Below are positions 6,041 to 13,415 of a stretch of DNA of 14,450 nucleotides, in pieces. A program made the translations under genes and the position numbers. The DNA is taken from assembly GCA_017628165.1 (NCBI GenBank), contig JAGBZQ010000042.1, positions 1-14,450 on the forward strand, given 5' to 3'. This DNA comes from Kiritimatiellia bacterium (GTDB lineage Bacteria > Verrucomicrobiota > Kiritimatiellia > RFP12 > UBA1067). The notes beneath the pieces were generated by a model that was not told the origin of the DNA, did no database searches, and saw only the letters and a program-made list of their open reading frames with translations. How positions within the stretch are numbered: position 1 is the stretch's first letter; every line of letters starts with the position of its first letter.

Positions 6041-8491
6041 TTAGAAAAACGTCATTTGCCCCGGGAACTCCGAAAGCCGCTTGGAAGGCCTGCGCACAGC
6101 CTTGCCAGATGCGGTAACATCAATTTCGTTCGCCTCAAGGTTCTTCAAGATCTGTGAAGCCCGGGCAACCACCTCCGAAGGGAGACCCGCCATCGCTCCA
6201 ACGTGAATACCGAAACTCTTTTCAGCGACACCCGGAACTATGCGCCTTAAAAACACAATTCTTCCGCCCTCGTCCTTCACCTTGACGGTGAAGTTCTTCA
6301 CACCGGAAAGAACATTCGCAAGATCGGCAAGTTCATGATAATGAGTGGCGAAAAGCGTCTTCGCTTTCGAGGACTCTTTCCCGTGGAGATACTCGGCCAC
6401 AGACCACGCAATGGAAATTCCGTCAAACGTGGAAGTGCCGCGCCCGATTTCATCTAGCACCACGAGCGAGCGGCGCGTAGCATTGTTCAGAATATTCGCG
6501 GTCTCCTGCATCTCCACAAGGAACGTAGAGCGCCCGCGCGCCAAATCATCCCCGGCGCCTATGCGCGTGAACACACGATCGAGAACACCCATTCGCATGG
6601 AGGATGCGGGAACGTAGCTGCCCATCTGAGCCATAATCGCCACGGTTGCCACCTGCCGTATGTATGTGGACTTGCCCGCCATGTTAGGCCCCGTGATAAG
6701 CATTATCTGATCGGACGACGAATTGAGATATGCCGAATTGGGAACAAAAGGCTCCGCATCAGGAAGCTGCTCGATTATAGGATGACGTGCATCCACCATC
6801 TCGATATCCTCTGAGTCATCAATCTGCGGGCGCACATAGCCAGAAGCCAACGCTCTATCGGCAAGAGAGAGAATCGCGTCAAACTCGCCGAGCGCAATCG
6901 CGCTGGCCTGTATCTCCACAGTCTTAAGCGCGATCTCCTCAAGCATGGAGCGGTAGATGCGCTGCTCAATCTGAATGGCCTTGTCCTCAGCCCCGATAAT
7001 CTTGCGCTCGTATTCCTTGAGCTCGGCCGTGGTATAGCGCTCACCTGTAGTAAGCGTCTGGCGGCGCTCGTAATCGGCAGGCGCCTGTGCCACGGACCCT
7101 TTCGGGATTTCGATAACGTAACCGAAGGTGGAGACATGCTTGACCTTGAGCTTGGCGATGCCCGTGCGCTCCTGCTCGCGGGCTTGAAACTCCGCGAGAT
7201 AACGCTGCCCCTCGCTCGCCATGCTCCGAAGCTCATCAAGCTCAGAGTCATAGCCAGAAGAGATAAAACCACCGTCCGCAAGCATCACAGGCGGATCGTC
7301 TGCGATTGCTCGGTCGATCAAATCCACAATGGAATCCTCGGGGACAAGCCGCGCCGCAATCGCTCCGAGCCCGCACGCCGCCTTGATGGCCGGAATGGGA
7401 CGGAGCGACTGAGCAAGAGCCTTCAAATCACGCGGGGAAGCGCGCAAGGATGCCACCTTCTGCACAAGCCGCTCAAGATCGCGTACACCGGCGAGAAGAG
7501 CGCGCATATCCGTCAGCAGAAGACGCTCGCGCACATAAAGGCCCACTGCCGCAAGGCGGAGATTCACATCCTCGGAGCGGGCGAGGGGACGCTGAATCCA
7601 ATTGCGCATAGTCCTTGCGCCCATAGGAGTTTTCGTGACATCGAGAACACCGAGAAGAGACGCGCTCTTGGGAATATCCCCCACGGGAAGCAGCTGAAGA
7701 TGGCGTATGGTGGAATTGTCCAAAATGAGCGCGTCGCCGGAATCTACGAGCCTCAATGAACGGACATGCGCAAGCGAATGCCTGAGGGTCGTGCCGACAT
7801 AGTAGATGAGCGCACCGGCCGCCGAGACCGCATCGCCAGCCGCAGGAAGCCCGAAGCCATCAAGAGAAAGCACCTTGAAGTGGCGCGTGAGATTCTCGTG
7901 CGCCGCATCGGACGCGAACGTCCACGACTGAATCTTTGTAGCCGACGAGAACACTTCAGGCATAGAAGACAGATCCGCTTCGTCGGAAACAATGATTTCA
8001 GCCGGGCTATAGCGCTCTACGGCCTCGGAAAGTTTCACAATAGACGAAAACTCCTCCACAGAGAACTCACCGGTGGAAAGATCAAGAAGCGAAAGCGCAA
8101 GGCCCGAAACTGCCGCCGCGTAATTGTTGGCCGTCTCATCAAGAAGCCCGTCCTCCGTCACCGTGCCTGGAGTAACAACGCGTGTGATTTCGCGGCGCAC
8201 AAGACCCTTGGCGGTCTTCGGATCCTCCACCTGATCGCAAAGAGCAGCCGTCTTGCCGGCGCGGATGAGCTTGGCGAGATAGGAGTTGAGCGCGTGATGC
8301 GGAATCCCGCACATGACAACTGAATTGCGCTTGGTGAGTGTAGCGCCGAGAATCGGCGCGGCGACTACGGCGTCCTCGGCAAACATCTCGTAGAAATCGC
8401 CAAGGCGAAACATCAGAATAGCACCTTCTGGCACCTCGCGCTTGAGTGCGAGATATTGCCGCATCATTGGTGTCAACTGCTCTCCTGCCAT
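6041..8491 (-). CDS. mutS: DNA mismatch repair protein MutS
   Basis: An 816-residue MutS1 ATPase that recognises mismatches and starts methyl- or nick-directed repair with MutL. The N-terminal mismatch-reading motif is Phe33-Tyr-Glu35 in RLGDFYEMF, and MCGIPHHA follows. The ABC-type ATPase at the C-terminus has Walker A GPNMAGKST (about residues 600-608) and Walker B with signature VVLDEIGRGTSTFDG (about 675-690). The final residues QMTFF resemble the sliding-clamp binding motif known at MutS C-termini. The frame extends 28 codons further upstream, but that part overlaps the permease gene and is not MutS-like. The ATG at 8491 follows the permease stop by one base, with no clear ribosome binding site, so translational coupling is likely. 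mutL is not present here. Confidence 0.97.
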   Translation of the reverse strand: MAGEQLTPMMRQYLALKREVPEGAILMFRLGDFYEMFAEDAVVAAPILGATLTKRNSVVMCGIPHHALNSYLAKLIRAGKTAALCDQVEDPKTAKGLVRREITRVVTPGTVTEDGLLDETANNYAAAVSGLALSLLDLSTGEFSVEEFSSIVKLSEAVERYSPAEIIVSDEADLSSMPEVFSSATKIQSWTFASDAAHENLTRHFKVLSLDGFGLPAAGDAVSAAGALIYYVGTTLRHSLAHVRSLRLVDSGDALILDNSTIRHLQLLPVGDIPKSASLLGVLDVTKTPMGARTMRNWIQRPLARSEDVNLRLAAVGLYVRERLLLTDMRALLAGVRDLERLVQKVASLRASPRDLKALAQSLRPIPAIKAACGLGAIAARLVPEDSIVDLIDRAIADDPPVMLADGGFISSGYDSELDELRSMASEGQRYLAEFQAREQERTGIAKLKVKHVSTFGYVIEIPKGSVAQAPADYERRQTLTTGERYTTAELKEYERKIIGAEDKAIQIEQRIYRSMLEEIALKTVEIQASAIALGEFDAILSLADRALASGYVRPQIDDSEDIEMVDARHPIIEQLPDAEPFVPNSAYLNSSSDQIMLITGPNMAGKSTYIRQVATVAIMAQMGSYVPASSMRMGVLDRVFTRIGAGDDLARGRSTFLVEMQETANILNNATRRSLVVLDEIGRGTSTFDGISIAWSVAEYLHGKESSKAKTLFATHYHELADLANVLSGVKNFTVKVKDEGGRIVFLRRIVPGVAEKSFGIHVGAMAGLPSEVVARASQILKNLEANEIDVTASGKAVRRPSKRLSEFPGQMTFF

Positions 8492-8492
8492 A

Positions 8493-9614
8493 TTACTGAA
8501 GCTTTGATTTCTGACGCGGATCAAATGCATCGCGCAGGCCCTCGCCCACGAGAACCGTAAGAAGCATGACAACAAAAAGCGCCATTGCCGGGAAGAAAAT
8601 GAGCCACCACGATGAAGGATCAGCCTGGGCCTGGCGGAGAAGCTCTCCGCAACTCGGAGTCATGGGCGGAAGGCCGAAGCCGAGGAAGTCCAATACGGCG
8701 AGAGACCCGATCGCCCCCATGAGAAGGAAGGGGAACAACGTAATAAGAGGCGTCAGGGCATTGGGAAGAATATGCCCGAAAATAATCCTCGCAGAGGAGA
8801 AGCCCTGACACTTTGCAGCCTCCACGAACGTGCGGACCCTTAGACGCAAAAACTCGGCGCGAACATAATAAGAGACGGCAATCCAGTTGAAAATAGCATA
8901 GCACGCAAGAAGAATCGCGAAACTCCTGCCGATCGTCGAACCGATGAAGATCATCACGTAGAGAAAGGGAATCGCGCTCCATATCTCCGTGAAACGCTGG
9001 CAGAGGATATCGGTCTTGCCGCCGAAATATCCCTCAACCGCGCCGAAGACGAGCCCTATGAACATTCCGGAAAACGCAAGAAGAACTCCAAAGTTAAGCG
9101 CGATGGCCATGCCGCGCACAACGAGAGCAAAGACATCGCGCCCGCCATGGTCAAGACCGAACAGATGCTCCTTGCACGGGGCGAATGGATACGAAACCTC
9201 CTCGGGCGGATACCCCACGAGCGTCACCGCCGGCGCAGCTTTGCTCTTGAGGAAGTAGCGGACATGACCTTCCGCCTGAGTCTTCTCAATGTCGAACTCG
9301 CCTTTAAGGATTTCAAAAGCCTCATCGACCTTCGCCTTTGACATAATGGCATTTCGAACATCCACGGGCCCTTCGTAACCGAAAATTTTACCTTGCGAAT
9401 CCACACTGAATCTGGCAGTCCTTACATCATAAAGACGCTCTATCACGGGAGTGCGGTAGTTTTCAAGATCCGAAGCGGGAACCGGCTCTACGGAAAGAAA
9501 GAACGACGCAACCTGACAGAACACATAGATAACAGCAAGGCCGACAAGCGAATACCATGCCCTTTTAATTCTCGTGAACGCTCTAAAACGCTTCTTTGTG
9601 AGTGGCGAAAACAT
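8493..9614 (-). CDS. yejE: YejE-like peptide ABC transporter permease
   Basis: A 373-residue inner-membrane subunit of an oligopeptide-type ABC importer. The N-terminus (RFRAFTRIKRAWYSL) and the first span (about residues 19-40) are followed by a large periplasmic insertion (about 41-160), the shape of YejE/OppC proteins. The remaining five spans include the ATPase-contact loop around residues 261-288 (VEAAKCQGFSSARIIFGHILPNA). DFLGFGLPPMTPSCGELL and the ending GLRDAFDPRQ closely resemble what I know of E. coli YejE. AGGA nine bases upstream supports the ATG at 9614, four bases after yejB; a TTG 12 codons earlier is less likely. Yej transporters take up peptides and microcin C. No binding protein or ATPase gene accompanies the pair here. 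Confidence 0.88.
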   Translation of the reverse strand: MFSPLTKKRFRAFTRIKRAWYSLVGLAVIYVFCQVASFFLSVEPVPASDLENYRTPVIERLYDVRTARFSVDSQGKIFGYEGPVDVRNAIMSKAKVDEAFEILKGEFDIEKTQAEGHVRYFLKSKAAPAVTLVGYPPEEVSYPFAPCKEHLFGLDHGGRDVFALVVRGMAIALNFGVLLAFSGMFIGLVFGAVEGYFGGKTDILCQRFTEIWSAIPFLYVMIFIGSTIGRSFAILLACYAIFNWIAVSYYVRAEFLRLRVRTFVEAAKCQGFSSARIIFGHILPNALTPLITLFPFLLMGAIGSLAVLDFLGFGLPPMTPSCGELLRQAQADPSSWWLIFFPAMALFVVMLLTVLVGEGLRDAFDPRQKSKLQ

Positions 9615-9618
9615 AATC

Positions 9619-10671
9619 TTACTTCCTGGAAAAATCGATTCGGGGGTCAATGACCATATAAAGAATATCGGAGATCAGGTTCCCGATAAGCTGAAAAAGC
9701 GCCGTGAGCGACAAAAGCGCCAAAAATACAGAATAATCACGCCCGATAAGAGCATCCCACGAAAGGCGCCCCATTCCAGGAATCTCAAAGATTGTTTCTA
9801 TAATGATCGAACCTGCAAAAAGAAGCCCGATCATCGGCCCTAAGCCTGTAGCGATCGGAATAAGCGCATTGCGAAAAGCGTGAAGCCAGATAGCGCGACG
9901 GCGCGTGCCGCCCTTTGCGATCACAGTCCGTACGTAATCGGCCGAAATCTGATCTAAAAGCGAATTCTTCATGAGAAGCGTAAGCATGGCAAAAGAACTT
10001 GAGACGTAGCAGGCGATCGGAAGAGCCATGTGCCACATGCGATCGGATATCCACTGCCAGAATGTCGGATCCACGTCAAAATCGCTCGAAACGCCTCCTA
10101 TCGGAAAGAAATCCCATAAGCCCTCCACTGTTCCGCAGAAGAGCGCCTTAAGCGCCATTCCGAGGGCAAAACTCGGGATGGCATACGAGACAAACACCAC
10201 AAAACTTGAAAACGCGTCAAATCCCTGACGATGCGCCAACGCCTTCAATATCCCGAGCGGAACACAGACCATATATGTGAGGATAAACGCCGTAAGCCCG
10301 AACCAGAGGGAAACGGGAATCCTGCTTTTGATAAGCTGCCATGCCGTTTTGTTGGGATAGTCATAAGACGGAAGGTTCATCCCCATGCGATTGACGACAA
10401 GCCAATTGTAATACTGCTCGTAGATAGGCTTATCAAACCCAAACTGCTTCTCAAGATCACGGCGATACTCCTCGGTGACGTTTCCGCCAGAGACGCCGCC
10501 GGAAGAAGCCACCTCTCCTACACCGGAATTCATGCCGCGCATCTTCATGAGCTTAAGCTCCACAGGTCCCCCGGGCAGAAAGCGGGTAAGCGAAAAGCAC
10601 ACGAGCGTAATTCCGACGAACGTGGGAATTAGAAGAAAAAGCCTCCGTGCGAGATATGACAGCTTATCCAT
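9619..10671 (-). CDS. yejB: YejB-like peptide ABC transporter permease
   Basis: A 350-residue inner-membrane permease that pairs with the downstream YejE-like subunit. The first span lies at about residues 8-30 and ends in LTRFLPGGPVE, a fold mark of OppB-type permeases. A long periplasmic region (about 35-118) follows, then five more spans. The ATPase-contact loop is near 245-275 (DYVRTVIAKGGTRRRAIWLHAFRNAL). The C-terminus DPRIDFSRK is very like the end of E. coli YejB (DPRIDFEGR), which separates it from plain OppB or DppB. The region around residues 44-65 is rich in Gly and Ser. A strong GGAGG sits six bases before the ATG, inside the end of trmJ; the trmJ stop is one base upstream. Confidence 0.9.
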   Translation of the reverse strand: MDKLSYLARRLFLLIPTFVGITLVCFSLTRFLPGGPVELKLMKMRGMNSGVGEVASSGGVSGGNVTEEYRRDLEKQFGFDKPIYEQYYNWLVVNRMGMNLPSYDYPNKTAWQLIKSRIPVSLWFGLTAFILTYMVCVPLGILKALAHRQGFDAFSSFVVFVSYAIPSFALGMALKALFCGTVEGLWDFFPIGGVSSDFDVDPTFWQWISDRMWHMALPIACYVSSSFAMLTLLMKNSLLDQISADYVRTVIAKGGTRRRAIWLHAFRNALIPIATGLGPMIGLLFAGSIIIETIFEIPGMGRLSWDALIGRDYSVFLALLSLTALFQLIGNLISDILYMVIDPRIDFSRK

Positions 10672-10672
10672 T

Positions 10673-11422
10673 TCAGCCCTCCGCCTTCTGACTGCTCAGG
10701 CCCTTTCCAGCCGACCAAATAGCCTGCCGGGCGACTCCAAGCATCAGCGCGGCATCGTCACGCGTAAATACGCCGCGCGAAAAAACGCGCTGGAAGCCTT
10801 GCATAAAATGATCAGTCTGCTCTGGCTTCATAAATCCTATTTCGCAGAGCATGTTCGCCCAATTCTTCATGAGCTGGTTTTTCTGAGCCTGCACGACCGG
10901 CGGAGCCTTCTCGTGCGGCGGAACGTAGTGCCCGGAAGCAGTGAAAAGCTCGTAGCACGTGATGAGAACGGCCTGCGACAAATTGATGGATGTATATCCC
11001 TCGTCCACCGGGATGCGCACGAGATGCGTACACTGCGCCACTTCCTCATTAAGAAGACCCTTGTCCTCGCGCCCGAACACAATGGCCACCTTGCCCTGCG
11101 AGGCAAGCGCCAAAAGATCTGCCGCTGCATCACGCGGCGGCTTCACGTGCTGGCGATAAAGACCCTCGCGCGCAGTAGTGCCGACGACAGCGATGCAATC
11201 CGCTACCGCCTCCTCGAAAGTGGAGAACTCCTCGCGCGAAGACATGACGTCGGTGGCGTGAACAGCCATACGCTCGCCCTCTTCCCAAGAGTTCTGGAGA
11301 TTAGGGGCCGCAAGCCTAAGATGCCTAATGCCCATATTGGCCATCGCACGGCAAGCCGAGCCTACATTGCCCGTATAAAGGGTACCGACGAGAACTACAT
11401 AGATATTATCAAGCGGATTCAT
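10673..11422 (-). CDS. trmJ: TrmJ-like tRNA 2'-O-methyltransferase (SPOUT family)
   Basis: A 249-residue enzyme expected to methylate the ribose of tRNA nucleotide 32 using S-adenosylmethionine. Three SPOUT motifs are visible: motif 1 GNVGSACRAM with the catalytic Arg25, motif 2 VFGREDKGL (115-123), and motif 3 PVDEGYTSINLSQAVLI (138-154). Together these form the trefoil-knot cofactor site. A helical C-terminal extension (about 185-245) is typical of TrmJ and helps dimerise and bind tRNA. The gene starts one base after the lipoprotein stop and ends one base before yejB, so it sits in the middle of a tightly coupled operon. The ribosome binding site is weak. TrmJ is preferred over TrmH/RlmB because of these motif variants and the extension, but the exact target nucleotide is inferred. 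Confidence 0.88.
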   Translation of the reverse strand: MNPLDNIYVVLVGTLYTGNVGSACRAMANMGIRHLRLAAPNLQNSWEEGERMAVHATDVMSSREEFSTFEEAVADCIAVVGTTAREGLYRQHVKPPRDAAADLLALASQGKVAIVFGREDKGLLNEEVAQCTHLVRIPVDEGYTSINLSQAVLITCYELFTASGHYVPPHEKAPPVVQAQKNQLMKNWANMLCEIGFMKPEQTDHFMQGFQRVFSRGVFTRDDAALMLGVARQAIWSAGKGLSSQKAEG

Positions 11423-11423
11423 G

Positions 11424-11834
11424 TCACATCTTACGGCCTGAGCCTTCGCTCAAAGTTCCATTGAAAACATGCAGATAATCACTACCTGCATCATTGATTA
11501 AGTACACGGAACACGAAGTCCCGTTCGCATGGTAGAGCCATTTGCCGTTGGCGGACTTATACATGGTGCCGGTCCTGAGCAGATTCATGCATTGATAGCC
11601 CCTAAACACTTCGCCTGAAGGAAGCGTAACTTCAACGGCAAGCTTGGACTTCATTTCCAAAGCCTTCCCGTTATACGGCGAAACAAACTCCGTACGGTAA
11701 GGCTCTTTGAGCTTCCCGTACTTAACGGAGATGAAATTGCCGTCATCATCAAGGAACCCGCTTGTCTGCGTTGCCGTGAATGTATTGCATCCAACAAGCG
11801 CAAGCAAAAGAAATCCTGTCAGCAGTGGCTTCAT
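11424..11834 (-). CDS. Small lipoprotein of unknown function
   Basis: A 136-residue protein with a classical lipoprotein signal: Met-Lys, a hydrophobic stretch and the lipobox LVGC, so Cys16 should be lipidated after cleavage by signal peptidase II. The mature part is short and probably beta-rich, with two more cysteines (Cys82 and Cys108) that could form a disulfide in the periplasm. I recognise no enzyme or binding motif. AAGGG about nine bases before the ATG supports the start. It lies 12 bases after gatB and one base before trmJ. Its conserved partner, if any, might be the Yej-like permeases downstream, but its size is far below a peptide-binding protein. Confidence 0.75.
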   Translation of the reverse strand: MKPLLTGFLLLALVGCNTFTATQTSGFLDDDGNFISVKYGKLKEPYRTEFVSPYNGKALEMKSKLAVEVTLPSGEVFRGYQCMNLLRTGTMYKSANGKWLYHANGTSCSVYLINDAGSDYLHVFNGTLSEGSGRKM

Positions 11835-11846
11835 GTCAACATACCC

Positions 11847-13283
11847 TTAGAGCTGTGAAAGCTTTTTGGCAACGATGGCTCCTACGATCTTGGGATCGGC
11901 CTTACCCTTGGAGAGCTTCATCACCTGCCCGACGAAAAATCCGGCGGCCGCCTTCTTGCCGTTCTTGAAATCCTGAACCGGCCCGGGGTTTGCCGCGATA
12001 GCCTGGTCGACAAAACCTTCAAGCTGGGATTCATCGCTCACCGCGCCAAGACCACGCTCCTTGACAATCGCCTCGGGATCTCCGCCCTTTTCAAAAATCT
12101 CGGGAAGAAGCTCCTTGAGCGTAGGCCCGTTGATCGTGCCGGCCGCTGCGAGCTTCACGAGAGAAGAAAGCGCGGCAGGCGCCATCGCGCACTCGCCTAT
12201 CGCCTTGCCACTTGAGTTCATGAGCGCCATAACATCAGACATGAAAAGATTGCAGAGCGCCTTCGCGGTCTTCTTGTCTAAACCTTCAGCAGCGCGCTCG
12301 AAATAATCGGCATTAGCCTTATGCTGCGACAGAACCTCTGCGTCATATTCGGCGATACCGTATTCCTCGATCATGCGGGCGCGGCGCTTTTCGGGATTCT
12401 CCGGGAGAAGCGCCTTCCATTCGGCGATCTGCTCCGCGGAAAGCTCCACGGGCACAAGATCCGGCTCGGGGAAGTAGCGATAATCGTGAGCGTTTTCCTT
12501 AGTGCGCATGGAAGCCGTTTCCATGGCTTCAGCATCCCAACGGCGCGTTTCCTGCACAATGGGAATGGAGCGGATGACACACTCACGCTGACGCGAAGCT
12601 TCATAGAGGAGGGCTGCATGAATTCCGCTGAAGGAATTCATGTTTTTGATCTCCACCTTCGTCCCAAGCTTTTCGGAACCAACGGGACGAATTGAAATAT
12701 TCACGTCCGAACGCATATTGCCCTCTTCAAGATTGCAGTCGGAGACGCCTGCATAAACAAGCATCTCCCTCAAGGCGGTAAGATATGCAATCGCCTCGTC
12801 GGCAGAGGAAATATCCGGCTCAGAGACGATCTCCATAAGAGGAGTGCCGCCGCGGTTAAAGTCCACACCGGAGCTTGAGGCATAATGATTGATCTTGGCC
12901 GCATCCTCCTCAAGATGAATATGGTTAATGCGAATGAACTTCTTCGTACCGTCCGCCTTTGCAATCTCCACTCCACCGCCAATGCATAAAGGATTGCCGT
13001 TTTCGGAAATCTGGTAATCCTTAGCCATATCAGGATAGAAATAGTTCTTACGATCAAAGGTGGCATGACGGTTAATCTCGCAACCAAGCATAAGGCCGCT
13101 CATAACCGTCAATTTTACGGCTTCCTTGTTTATAACCGGCAATGCGCCCGGATATCCCAAGCACACAGGGCACACATTGACATTAGGCTCGCAGCCCGTC
13201 TTAAGGCGACAGGAGCAGAACATTTTCGTGCGCGTTTTCAGCTGAACATGGGTTTCCAACCCGATAGTATTTTCAAATTCCAT
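11847..13283 (-). CDS. gatB: Aspartyl/glutamyl-tRNA amidotransferase subunit B
   Basis: A 478-residue subunit of the GatCAB complex, which converts Glu-tRNA(Gln) or Asp-tRNA(Asn) to the amide form. GatB phosphorylates and amidates the misacylated tRNA with ammonia tunnelled from GatA. The N-terminus (IGLETHVQL), the cysteine cluster Cys23, Cys25, Cys38, Cys41 for zinc, and YFYPDMAKDYQIS (81-93) mark the catalytic cradle. The C-terminal part (about 330-478) is the helical and YqeY-like tRNA-binding tail. The length is normal. Its presence implies at least one of Gln-tRNA or Asn-tRNA is made indirectly. gatA and gatC are not adjacent. The start has a -10 box only eight bases upstream and no good ribosome binding site, suggesting a nearly leaderless transcript. 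It is the first gene of the operon. Confidence 0.96.
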   Translation of the reverse strand: MEFENTIGLETHVQLKTRTKMFCSCRLKTGCEPNVNVCPVCLGYPGALPVINKEAVKLTVMSGLMLGCEINRHATFDRKNYFYPDMAKDYQISENGNPLCIGGGVEIAKADGTKKFIRINHIHLEEDAAKINHYASSSGVDFNRGGTPLMEIVSEPDISSADEAIAYLTALREMLVYAGVSDCNLEEGNMRSDVNISIRPVGSEKLGTKVEIKNMNSFSGIHAALLYEASRQRECVIRSIPIVQETRRWDAEAMETASMRTKENAHDYRYFPEPDLVPVELSAEQIAEWKALLPENPEKRRARMIEEYGIAEYDAEVLSQHKANADYFERAAEGLDKKTAKALCNLFMSDVMALMNSSGKAIGECAMAPAALSSLVKLAAAGTINGPTLKELLPEIFEKGGDPEAIVKERGLGAVSDESQLEGFVDQAIAANPGPVQDFKNGKKAAAGFFVGQVMKLSKGKADPKIVGAIVAKKLSQL

Positions 13284-13291
13284 ATTCTCAT

Positions 13292-13297
13292 ATTATA
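13292..13297 (-). promoter_or_regulatory. Extended -10 box eight bases before gatB
   Basis: The minus strand reads TGGTATAAT, a perfect extended -10 element, immediately before the gatB ATG at 13283. A start site the usual six to seven bases downstream would fall at about 13284-13285, giving a leader of one or two bases. No -35 box is visible at 16-18 bases. Confidence 0.55.
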
Positions 13298-13348
13298 CCA
13301 AAAGAGCCGTTAAAATGCACATCATACGACCAACGTCGCAATGACCGC

Positions 13349-13383
13349 AAAGGAAATGCCTACAGGCTATAGGCATTTCCTTT
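13349..13383 (-). terminator. 14-bp perfect inverted repeat between the PATR protein gene and gatB
   Basis: AAAGGAAATGCCTA and TAGGCATTTCCTTT pair perfectly around a seven-base loop. On either strand the 3' arm ends in CCTTT, so the short U run is part of the stem. It lies 33 bases after the stop of the secreted-protein gene and is most simply its terminator. Because a possible promoter (13404-13409) sits between the stop and the hairpin, it could instead act as an attenuator or the 3' end of a small RNA. Confidence 0.6.
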
Positions 13384-13403
13384 ATCGGCCCACTCTAAGA
13401 GGT

Positions 13404-13409
13404 ATTATA
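13404..13409 (-). promoter_or_regulatory. Possible extended -10 box upstream of the hairpin
   Basis: The minus strand reads TGTTATAAT, a perfect TATAAT with TGn, seven bases after the stop of the secreted-protein gene. There is no good -35 box. Transcription would begin near 13397 and meet the 14-bp hairpin about 14 bases later, before reaching gatB. Confidence 0.35.
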
Positions 13410-13415
13410 ACATCT

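Noticed and set aside
8492..8575. N-terminal 28-codon extension of MutS
   Set aside because: It overlaps the yejE coding end and has no MutS similarity; MutS proteins start close to MAGEQLTPMMRQY.
10475..11464. Long open frame (329 codons) on the plus strand opposite trmJ and the start of yejB
   Set aside because: It is antisense to genes with clear family motifs; its translation is rich in Arg, Leu and His without any recognisable domain, as expected for an antisense shadow.
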